Source of the DNA: Propionibacteriaceae bacterium
GTDB taxonomy: Bacteria > Actinomycetota > Actinomycetes > Propionibacteriales > Propionibacteriaceae
NCBI GenBank assembly: GCA_031261455.1
Contig: JAISJP010000022.1
Coordinates: 1 to 45,975 of the forward strand
DNA length: 45,975 nucleotides
Direction: 5' to 3'
Position numbers and translations under genes: made by a program. Positions 16,003-22,305 of the stretch are shown piece after piece (position 1 is the first letter of the stretch; each line of letters starts with the position of its first letter). The notes below the pieces were generated by a model. It saw only the letters and a program-made list of their open reading frames with translations, was not told where the DNA came from and searched no databases.

Positions 16003-16695
16003 ATGAGCATTCTCGAACTGACCAACGTGTCTTACGCCTACTCCGGCACCACTAATCAGGTGCTGCGCGGCGTGAACGCCAGCTTTGAACAAGGCAAACT
16101 GTATGCCGTCATGGGTCGATCCGGTGCGGGCAAGTCCACGCTGCTGTCCCTTATCTCCGGCCTTGATCGGGCATCCAGTGGGCAGGTGAACTTCAACGGC
16201 CACGACCTAGCAAAGATGGACCGGGACGACTACCGTGCCCGCAGCATCGGCGTGATCTTCCAAGGCTACAACCTGCTGGGCAACGCCACCGCCATCGACA
16301 ATGTGGTGCTCTCCATGAACATCAGCGGCGTCAAAGGCGGGGACAAGCGTCGCAAGGCTCTCGAGTTGCTGGAGCAGGTGGGCATTGACGCCGAGACGGC
16401 AAGCCGTGTGGTGTTGAAACTCTCCGGTGGTGAGCAGCAGCGTGTGGGTATCGCCCGGGCGTTGGCTCACGATCCGGCAGTGATCATCGCCGACGAGCCA
16501 ACCGGCAACCTTGACTATGACACCGAGAAGCAGATCTTGGCCATCTTTGCCGAACTGGCTCACGAACACAACAAGTGTGTGATCTTGGTCACTCACTCGA
16601 AGAAGGTGGCGGCAGCAACCGACGAGATCTGGGGCTTGAACCACGCCACACTCACGTTCGTGAAGGAGAACACTCGCAGGGATTGGAGCAAGTGA
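16003..16695 (+). CDS. ABC transporter ATP-binding protein (LolD/MacB type)
   Basis: A 230-residue ATPase with Walker A GRSGAGKST (38-46), Q-loop FQGYNLL, signature LSGGEQQR (140-147), Walker B VIIADEPTGNLD and H-loop THSKK. The LNATA-style helical segment and NLD end are typical of the MacB/LolD branch that pairs with FtsX-like permeases. It begins 2 nt after the permease stop, with GGAAAGGA upstream, and its stop overlaps the next ATG. Energises the transporter at the inner face of the membrane. Confidence 0.95.
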   Translation: MSILELTNVSYAYSGTTNQVLRGVNASFEQGKLYAVMGRSGAGKSTLLSLISGLDRASSGQVNFNGHDLAKMDRDDYRARSIGVIFQGYNLLGNATAIDNVVLSMNISGVKGGDKRRKALELLEQVGIDAETASRVVLKLSGGEQQRVGIARALAHDPAVIIADEPTGNLDYDTEKQILAIFAELAHEHNKCVILVTHSKKVAAATDEIWGLNHATLTFVKENTRRDWSK

Positions 16696-17042
16696 TGAAT
16701 CGCAACTTTTGGAGTAGAGAATCAGTTTGGAAGGCGATCACCATCGTAGTGGCCGTGATTGCCCTCGCCGTAGTGGCACTGTTGGCAACAAAACAACTGG
16801 CCGCGCACACGCTCGGATCGACAACACCGCCATCAGCGAGTCAACCCGTCCGCGCAACACCACGAGCCATCGAGATGACGCCCGGACAGCCACCCGCTGG
16901 CTACTCCGGTGACGCTTCCGAACTGCAAGTGCGCCAGAACGGAAACCAGCTGGAGTTCTCCCCTGACGGTGGCAAGACCTGGTCGAAGGAGATGCCCTCC
17001 GACTCAGGCATGAGCGTCAACGTGCAGGTAGTCGAGGACTAA
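16695..17042 (+). CDS. Small single-span membrane protein with extracytoplasmic Asp-box
   Basis: A 115-residue protein whose start overlaps the ATPase stop (TGATG), making it the last gene of the transporter operon. It has one helix (about 12-32, KAITIVVAVIALAVVALLA), a Thr/Ser/Pro-rich linker and an outside domain with FSPDGGKTWS, a textbook Asp-box (S-x-D-x-G-x-T-W) of the kind found in beta-propellers, here as a single copy. A lone Asp-box cannot make a propeller, so it may be a fragment-like cap or ligand-contact loop. Possible roles are accessory subunit or substrate-binding cap of the transporter; nothing more can be claimed. Confidence 0.75.
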   Translation: MNRNFWSRESVWKAITIVVAVIALAVVALLATKQLAAHTLGSTTPPSASQPVRATPRAIEMTPGQPPAGYSGDASELQVRQNGNQLEFSPDGGKTWSKEMPSDSGMSVNVQVVED

Positions 17043-17085
17043 CCCGAGTGGTGGTGGGGACCGTGGGGACAGTCCCCCTAACACG

Positions 17086-17126
17086 AAAACAAGTGGCCTA
17101 GGTCAAAGACCTAGGCCACTTGTTTT
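17086..17126. terminator. Bidirectional intrinsic terminator (19-bp perfect hairpin)
   Basis: AAAACAAGTGGCCTAGGTC, AAA loop, then its exact complement ending TTTT. With A-run on one side and T-run on the other it works for both the ABC operon (plus) and tRNA-Leu (minus, whose 3' end is 2 bp away). Confidence 0.93.
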
Positions 17127-17127
17127 G

Positions 17128-17210
17128 TGCGCGAGAGAGGAGTTGAACCTCCACGCCCTTGCGGGCACTGGCACCTGAAGCCAGCGCGTCTGCCATTCCG
17201 CCACTCGCGC
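17128..17210 (-). tRNA. tRNA-Leu (anticodon CAG)
   Basis: The minus strand folds as a class II tRNA: acceptor GCGCGAG/CTCGCGC, anticodon stem CTGGC/GCCAG with loop TTCAGGT (CAG), long variable arm TGCCCGCAAGGGCGT, T-loop TTCAACT, discriminator A. 83 nt, CCA not encoded. Confidence 0.95.
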
Positions 17211-17355
17211 GTCGGAGTCTCCACATTTGGAGTCTCCAGCTAAAAGAGACTAGCACCTTTTTCGGCTGATTCATAGCTGAGCGGATACTCAATAACCTCC
17301 CAACGAGGGATCCGTGATTCGCACAAGGACTGGTTGACCGAATAAGATAGCGGAC

Positions 17356-17443
17356 GGTGGCGTGTCCGAGCGGCCGAAGGAGCTCGCCTCGAAAGCGAGT
17401 GTGGAGCAATCCACCGCGGGTTCAAATCCCGCCGCCACCGCCA
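17356..17443 (+). tRNA. tRNA-Ser (anticodon CGA)
   Basis: Class II tRNA: acceptor GGTGGCG/CGCCACC, anticodon stem CTCGC/GCGAG with loop CTCGAAA (CGA), variable arm TGTGGAGCAATCCACC, T-stem GCGGG/CCCGC with TTCAAAT loop, discriminator G and an encoded CCA. Its last 21 nt plus terminator are duplicated 189 bp downstream. Confidence 0.95.
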
Positions 17444-17487
17444 AAGTCTAGGGGGACTCCGTCAGGGGTCCCCCTAGACTTTTTCTG
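17423..17487 (+). repeat. 65-bp direct repeat, copy 1 (tRNA-Ser 3' end + terminator)
   Basis: From the T-loop of tRNA-Ser through CCA and its terminator to TTTTTCTG. Copy 2 at 17612-17676 differs at one base. A tRNA 3' end repeated nearby is the usual mark of site-specific integration, but simple duplication can look the same. Confidence 0.95.
17443..17484 (+). terminator. Intrinsic terminator of tRNA-Ser
   Basis: AAAGTCTAGGGGGAC pairs with GTCCCCCTAGACTTT around a 10-nt loop (TCCGTCAGGG), followed by more T residues. It begins at the last base of CCA. Confidence 0.92.
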
Positions 17488-17513
17488 TACTGAGGGATTT
17501 GAACCCGTGAGGG

Positions 17514-17562
17514 GATTCGCGGTTAACAGCGGATGCTCCAGTGGAGCGTCCGCCCGCGAATC
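17514..17562. repeat. Long imperfect hairpin inside the tRNA-Ser duplication
   Basis: GATTCGCGG pairs with CCGCGAATC, and inside it GCGGATGCTCCA pairs with TGGAGCGTCCGC (one G-T), with TTAACA bulged on one side. Two smaller hairpins follow (ACGC-TTCA-GCGT near 17569-17580 and TTCCC-AGA-GGGAA near 17593-17605), so the whole insert could fold as RNA. Confidence 0.6.
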
Positions 17563-17611
17563 GGCCGAACGCTTCAGCGTGAGGCACGCGGATTCCCAGA
17601 GGGAACACACG

Positions 17612-17676
17612 CAAATCCCGCCGCCACCGCCAAAGTCTAGGGGGACTCCGTCAGGGGTCCCCCAAGACTTTTTCTG
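17612..17676 (+). repeat. 65-bp direct repeat, copy 2
   Basis: Repeats the end of tRNA-Ser with CCA and the terminator hairpin; the single T-to-A change places a mismatch in the stem. It now lies 3 bp past the stop of the sigma-factor gene and may end its transcript (minus strand), as the hairpin is symmetric. Confidence 0.95.
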
Positions 17677-17679
17677 AGG

Positions 17680-18312
17680 TCAGTCGGCTGGATCTTGAGG
17701 ACGGGGCATTTCCGGGACGGTTTCGACGGGGATGGGGCCGAGGGGTCCCGTCGCCTTGTCGTAGTTGCGGCGGAACGCTTCGCGTGCCCGGAATGCCACC
17801 ACTGAGACGTTGGCGGTGGACGTGTTGAGCTGGACCGCGATTTCACGCGGCTTCAGACCTTCGACCTCGCTGAGCCAGAGCACTAGTTGATAGCGCTCGT
17901 TCAGGGCGCTGAAGGCCGTCCAAATGGTCTGCGAGTCAAAGGACGTGTGGGCGTAGGACTCGGATGGGTCTGCACCTGCTGCTATTTCGTCCACACCTAG
18001 GTGCTCGACTGGGGTCTCGACGTTACCGGTGGCGGTGCGGGCCACGCTGTGTCTGATGGTTGTCCGCATGTAGGCGCGAAAGCTCTTGGTGGGGCCAAGT
18101 CCGCGTTTGATGGCCGACAGCATTGTCTCAAACGCCTCTGATACCGCGTCCTCCGCTGAAACGCTCGAGTTGGTGCCGCGCGCGAAGACGTGACCTGACT
18201 CTGCATGCCGTTGCCACAGCACGTGGTAGGCCGCCATCTCGCCTTGCCGTACCAGCTCAACTAGGTCGGCGTCACAGAGTTGGCTCAGGTTCTCAGAGCC
18301 TGACGCGGCCAT
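17680..18312 (-). CDS. ECF-type RNA polymerase sigma factor
   Basis: A 210-residue sigma-70 family protein. Region 2 spans about 14-95 (DADLVELVRQGEMAAYHVLW ... AEDAVSEAFETMLSAIK ... FRAYMRTTIRHSVAR) and region 4 about 128-187 (ALNERYQLVLWLSEVEGLKP ... REIAVQLNTSTANVSVVAFR). A Pro-rich tail follows. No gene for an anti-sigma factor is adjacent. The next gene on the same strand upstream is a cell-wall surface protein, a pairing often seen in Actinomycetales, so that gene is a candidate target. A 6-bp inverted repeat (CCGCTA/TAGCGG, 18316-18333) overlaps the expected ribosome-binding area. It lies next to the tRNA-Ser duplication. Confidence 0.88.
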   Translation of the reverse strand: MAASGSENLSQLCDADLVELVRQGEMAAYHVLWQRHAESGHVFARGTNSSVSAEDAVSEAFETMLSAIKRGLGPTKSFRAYMRTTIRHSVARTATGNVETPVEHLGVDEIAAGADPSESYAHTSFDSQTIWTAFSALNERYQLVLWLSEVEGLKPREIAVQLNTSTANVSVVAFRAREAFRRNYDKATGPLGPIPVETVPEMPRPQDPAD

Positions 18313-18521
18313 GTTCCGCTAGTTTCGTAGCGGTAAGGCCCAGGCCACTTAACATATACGTAGTAGCTGATCCGAAAGACACCCCGATCTCCTTGTACGT
18401 GTCGTCGCCCACATGCTGTCACCACTTAGCCGAAGCGCTGTGAATTGGAAAGCATCAGCGTTTAGGCATAGTATCCCGACGACATTCGCCCCACTTGTTA
18501 AGAGTTTTCTTAGAGCAGAAT

Positions 18522-18541
18522 CTTTCACTTAGGAGTGAAAG
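18522..18541. repeat. 8-bp hairpin
   Basis: CTTTCACT-TAGG-AGTGAAAG is perfectly self-complementary. It lies about 210 bp upstream of the sigma-factor start; role unknown. Confidence 0.5.
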
Positions 18542-18652
18542 GTTGGAAATACCGAATCGACAGGCAGGATTCCAGCGCCAACAGTGGATTCAAACTCATG
18601 CCCCTACACGCCGCCTTCTGCATCGACGAGCAAAAGGCGGGCGGCGCGGACA

Positions 18653-18698
18653 GTCTGTGTCTAGACCGTTACGTTTAGTACACGGTCTAGACACAGAC
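18653..18698. terminator. 16-bp perfect inverted repeat downstream of the surface-protein gene
   Basis: GTCTGTGTCTAGACCG and its exact complement surround a 14-nt AT-rich loop, 17 bp beyond the surface-protein stop (minus strand). Position fits a transcript end, but there is no T-run, so it could equally be a 3' stabiliser or protein site. Confidence 0.5.
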
Positions 18699-18714
18699 AC
18701 GGAGAATAACCCCC

Positions 18715-20844
18715 CTAGATGATTCTCCGCGATCGCAAGACACAAGGAACGAGGCCGTGGCCGTGCACCAGCAAGTTCAGTGGTGCAGTTCCGGATGGAA
18801 GTGAACCGCCCGTGTTTGGCAATCCCTTATCCGATGCCGGAACCACAGACGTCTCACTAGGAGTCGGCGTAGGCGTCACAGCAGGCGTCACAGTAGGCGT
18901 CACAGTAGGAGTCGGCATAGGCGTAGGCGTCACAGTAGGATTCGGCCTAGGCTCCCGAGCATATACATACACCACGTCTGCGTTGGTTTCAGCAAAGGTA
19001 CCGGATGCATTAGCAGGAGTAGATACCAGCATGTAGCCCAACGTCTGTAGGTCAGCAGCACTTATCGGGTATGTCGAGTAGGTGGTACCAACCGCTCCTT
19101 GGGTCGTGTAATCATAGTTCCCGTTGTCGACTGATTCGTCGCCAACACCATCATCGTCAAGGTCCAGCAGGTGCTTCACTTCTACCGGCACCAGCGTGGC
19201 GTTATAGACGTAGTACACATCCAATGGCGCTCCACCTTCTAGCGGGAAAGCCAACTCAGTGGGCTCGGCGGGGTCACCGATAAGCACGGTGCCTGCCCCC
19301 AACACTGCAGGTGGCAGCACCACCAAATCGATATCTTCCACCAAGTGGTATCCCTCGAACTCTCTCGGCGCTATCGCGTAGGGACTCGATGGGTCTAAGA
19401 CCACAGAGCCACCCACTGGCCAACCATATGCCCAATCGATAACATCTAGCGGGTCACCTGTCAGGTTTTCAACATAGTGAACACGCACGAGGGTCTGGCC
19501 CTCTGCCGCATTGAACACCGGCGCATCAGTGCCATGGGAGACTTCATCCTTCCCCTCCCACCAGAACAGCGAGATGTTGGACCACACCGTTACGGTCTCG
19601 CCCTGCAACAGGGTGGGATCGTCGAACTCAACGTTTACTGCTTGCGTCCAGCCTGCGGGAGCCATTTGAAGGGCAATTGCGGCAGCCACCAGATTGTCGG
19701 CGGCGGTATCTGGACTTGCAGGTGGCAAGAGTTGAGCTCCCGTAGCGGTCGTGCCTGCCGGATATGTCAAGTATGGGTTGCCGGACAACGGGCCCCAGTT
19801 CATAGCAACCGTGTAGGTCCCATCAGAGTTCTTAACTAGTGCCCGCGAACCTACTGGTAATGCCGCTTCGATCTGGGCGAAGGTCATGTCGGCCTCCAAC
19901 GAGGCATCGGTCAAAAAGTTCGTAAAATTGTCGGGCCAAACCCACCCGCATGCGCCAGCATCTAGGCCAGTGCCATCACTGAGCAGTAGGTAGGCGCACT
20001 CCGCCATCCCGGCGAACTCGACATTCACAATAGTGCCCGGGTCGTCAGCAGTGATAGTTGCCACCTGGACAAAGTTCTGCGACCACACGGGGTCAGTGAT
20101 GTCAAGAGTTCCATTGAGCAACTGCGCATATTCGTTGCCAAGCCACGTCCACAAATTCACCTGGTTACCGTTGGGTTGGGTATAGAAAGCCACCGGAATG
20201 CCAGTAGGCAGATAGGCCGAGTCCGGCGCACCATGCGGGAAAACGTATACGTTGCCATCGACGACCCACTCAGAGTTGGCTTCAGAAGCGTGGAAAGCCT
20301 GTCCACCCACAAGTGCGTCGATGACAAAAGCGACATCTGCGCCACCGCTTGGCTCATCCGTCTTGGTCAAAATGATATAGCTGGTGCCTGTTAGGTTTTC
20401 CACATACGAGGCGACGAACTGATTTACGCTGTTAGAGTCGAAAACCGCAGCATTGCCATTAAGACTTCCAACCGCCGCGTATGAATGGGCCGTCACAGTG
20501 ATCGGAATAGTGATCTGGGAGCCAGGCACCAAAGCATCTGGATCAGTGATGACACCTTCAATTCGAGTCTTGGTAACAAACGATCCCGGGCTTCGTGGAG
20601 CCGGGTTGCTGCTGTCGTAGAGCACGTCAGACATGTCGCTTACGGAAACAATCGCGGCTGTGCCGACCGTCGAAATATCGTAACTAGCAGCCGACGCGTC
20701 GGGCATCGAGAGGCTCAAGCTCGCGATGCTCAAGACTGCAGCCGACGCAAGCGCAATCCAGCGGCGAGTTGGCCGCGCAGAAGCCCCCCTGTCCTTGGTT
20801 CCATCATGGGCACCCGCGGATGCTTTACTTAACCTTAAATACAT
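18715..20844 (-). CDS. Secreted LPXTG surface protein with MucBP-like repeats
   Basis: A 709-residue exported protein: a basic N-terminus, signal helix WIALASAAVLSIASLSL with cleavage near DASAAS, a long beta-rich region, two MucBP-like units (about 470-570 from LVRVHYVENLTG, and 575-650 from VPVEVKHLLDLDDDGVGD to DVVYVYARE), a Thr/Pro stalk of about 35 residues and LPNTGG near the end. The segment YVENLTG occurs twice. The stretch after LPNTGG is poorly hydrophobic (LNLLVHGHGLVPCVL) but ends RSRRII, so the sorting signal is weak or decayed. ATG 20844 has GGGAGA 5 nt upstream. Base composition is visibly more AT-rich than flanking genes. Probably an adhesin linked to peptidoglycan by sortase; ligand unknown. 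Confidence 0.85.
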   Translation of the reverse strand: MYLRLSKASAGAHDGTKDRGASARPTRRWIALASAAVLSIASLSLSMPDASAASYDISTVGTAAIVSVSDMSDVLYDSSNPAPRSPGSFVTKTRIEGVITDPDALVPGSQITIPITVTAHSYAAVGSLNGNAAVFDSNSVNQFVASYVENLTGTSYIILTKTDEPSGGADVAFVIDALVGGQAFHASEANSEWVVDGNVYVFPHGAPDSAYLPTGIPVAFYTQPNGNQVNLWTWLGNEYAQLLNGTLDITDPVWSQNFVQVATITADDPGTIVNVEFAGMAECAYLLLSDGTGLDAGACGWVWPDNFTNFLTDASLEADMTFAQIEAALPVGSRALVKNSDGTYTVAMNWGPLSGNPYLTYPAGTTATGAQLLPPASPDTAADNLVAAAIALQMAPAGWTQAVNVEFDDPTLLQGETVTVWSNISLFWWEGKDEVSHGTDAPVFNAAEGQTLVRVHYVENLTGDPLDVIDWAYGWPVGGSVVLDPSSPYAIAPREFEGYHLVEDIDLVVLPPAVLGAGTVLIGDPAEPTELAFPLEGGAPLDVYYVYNATLVPVEVKHLLDLDDDGVGDESVDNGNYDYTTQGAVGTTYSTYPISAADLQTLGYMLVSTPANASGTFAETNADVVYVYAREPRPNPTVTPTPMPTPTVTPTVTPAVTPTPTPSETSVVPASDKGLPNTGGSLPSGTAPLNLLVHGHGLVPCVLRSRRII
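18860..18940. repeat. Tandem 6/12-bp repeats coding for the Thr-Pro stalk
   Basis: Repeats of GTAGGCGTCACA-like units in the surface-protein gene encode the TPTPTV-type stalk. Such tracts can change length by slippage. Confidence 0.75.
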
Positions 20845-20917
20845 AGACTCTCCCCGTTTCTCGCCAACAGCTTAATTTTGTTACCCAAAAGTACTGCATC
20901 GCGCATTCGTGGGATTG

Positions 20918-20923
20918 ATTATA
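20918..20923 (-). promoter_or_regulatory. -10 box upstream of the surface-protein gene
   Basis: The minus strand reads TATAAT exactly, 73 nt before the surface-protein ATG; no clear -35 is present, suggesting an activator. A strong housekeeping -10 would argue against sole control by the neighbouring ECF sigma factor. The rest of 20845-21107 holds no gene that I can support. Confidence 0.45.
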
Positions 20924-21107
20924 GCCATATAAGTCGATATGTACCACATCGAAAGCCTTACGCCTTTTGGTTGATGGGACTTAGCTAACCTAGGAACCGC
21001 CGCACGTGTACCTAGAAGACGCACCGTTATAGTGAGTGAGGAAGCACGAGAAATAGCCTCAGCGCATACCGCGTTGATGCGTTTTTCCCACCGACCGGCG
21101 ATGGAAG

Positions 21108-22106
21108 TCAGGAGGCGCGGGAGGCAGCCTCGGCGCATAGGGTTCCGAGGGCAGCGCGGGCGGGGGTGTTGGGCAGGGTGGCTAGTTCGGCCCGGGCAGC
21201 GGTGGCCCACTCGGATATGATTTCGCGAGAGCGAGCTACTACTGGGTGGCCTTGCAGGGCTTGAAGGACGATGGGAATCTCGTCTTCGGCTAGGCCACCC
21301 AGGATGCGCTCGTATAGCAGTTTGTCAGTTAGGCTTTCGCTCTGGTTAAGGAGCAGGACGGGGAGAGTGGCTACCCCCTCACGGAGGTCTGTTCCTTGGG
21401 GTTTTCCGGCTGCGGCAGATGTGATGTCGATCAGGTCATCGGCCAACTGGAAGGCCATGCCGAGCTTGCGCCCAAAACGTTCCAGTGCTGTGACTTGAGG
21501 GGCGTCTAGGCCAGCGATCAGGCCGCCGAAGAGGGCCGAGGTGGCGATCAATGACGCCGTCTTGCCGTCTAGGACCTCGTAGTAGTGTTCAAACGGGTCG
21601 TCCTCACGGGATGGGCCGCGCAGTTCTGCGATCTGCCCAGTGACCAGAGCAGCGAAGGTCTGGGCCTGAATGCGCACGAAATCTGCGCCAAGCCCGGCGA
21701 CAATACGCGACGCATGGGCGAACAAGTAGTCGCCCACTAGGATGGCGACCGAGTTGCCAAATCGCGCATTCGCACTGGGCACCCCCCGGCGCACGTCGGC
21801 GTCGTCCATCACGTCGTCGTGGTAAAGGGACGCGACGTGAGTCAGTTCGACCACTAGAGCGGCGTCGATTAGGCGCTCACGAGAGTCGGAGTGCGGGCGA
21901 ACCTTGGCGCGAGTTGCGTCAGCGTTGGCGTCACCAAGCAGGCCGCACAACGTCACCAATAGGGGGCGAAAGCGCTTGCCACCGGCGCAGATGATGTGCT
22001 TGGCGGCGATGTCAAGAAACGGGAGGCTGGAGGCCACCTCGTCTTGCAGGCGGGTTTCTACGCGCGCCAAGATGGCGCGCACCTCGTTGTTCAGTTGGTC
22101 ATCCAA
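21108..22106 (-). CDS. Polyprenyl diphosphate synthase
   Basis: A 332-residue trans-prenyltransferase of the GrcC/IspB type that elongates isoprenoid chains. The first Asp-rich motif is DDVMDD (within SLYHDDVMDDADVRRG), the second LADDLIDI; GGKRFRPLL near residue 45 is the IPP site. The start is TTG 22106 with GGGAGG 8 nt upstream. It follows the nuo operon on the same strand, as in other actinobacteria, so the product is probably the menaquinone side chain. Length specificity cannot be read reliably from the residues before the first motif. Confidence 0.92.
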   Translation of the reverse strand: MDDQLNNEVRAILARVETRLQDEVASSLPFLDIAAKHIICAGGKRFRPLLVTLCGLLGDANADATRAKVRPHSDSRERLIDAALVVELTHVASLYHDDVMDDADVRRGVPSANARFGNSVAILVGDYLFAHASRIVAGLGADFVRIQAQTFAALVTGQIAELRGPSREDDPFEHYYEVLDGKTASLIATSALFGGLIAGLDAPQVTALERFGRKLGMAFQLADDLIDITSAAAGKPQGTDLREGVATLPVLLLNQSESLTDKLLYERILGGLAEDEIPIVLQALQGHPVVARSREIISEWATAARAELATLPNTPARAALGTLCAEAASRAS

Positions 22107-22128
22107 TAGGTTTCACCTCCCGCAAGGG

Positions 22129-22150
22129 ATGCTGCGACTGCGCGCAGCAT
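22129..22150. repeat. REP-like palindrome copy 2
   Basis: ATGCTGCG-ACTGCG-CGCAGCAT, preceded by GGG and followed by TACGGGA, matches the flanks of the copy in folA. It lies in the 199-bp gap between nuoN and the polyprenyl synthase gene, close to the ribosome-binding site of the latter. Confidence 0.6.
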
Positions 22151-22305
22151 TACGGGACAAGGAGAGAGTGAGACGACCTGAGGTCGAGGAGGGAGGGTCC
22201 CGGAGGACAGAGTCTCAGGCAGGCGGCCCCTCCTGGCGAGAACCCATCGGCGGGGCGGGCTGACGGGACAGGAAAGCGGTATTGCGGCGGACATAGGGGC
22301 ACTCC

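Larger units (their letters stand above)
18313..18714. other. 400-bp intergenic region between sigma-factor and surface-protein genes
   Basis: No credible gene. It holds an inverted repeat next to the sigma-factor start (18316-18333), a hairpin at 18522-18541 and a long inverted repeat at 18653-18698. The sigma-factor promoter must lie here. Confidence 0.5.

Noticed and set aside
17357..17677. 106-codon plus-strand frame running from tRNA-Ser through both repeat copies
   Set aside because: It reads through a tRNA and two terminators; the repeated peptide simply reflects the 65-bp duplication.
18541..18640. tRNA-like phrase TGGATTCAAACTC in the sigma/surface gap
   Set aside because: Resembles a reversed T-arm but no acceptor, D or anticodon stem can be folded around it.
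18860..18940. Regular repeats suggestive of a CRISPR array
   Set aside because: Units are 6-12 bp without unique spacers and lie inside the surface-protein gene, encoding a Thr-Pro stalk.
20881..21210. 109-codon minus-strand frame between the surface-protein and polyprenyl synthase genes
   Set aside because: Overlaps the end of the synthase gene and crosses the likely promoter of the surface-protein gene; no motif.
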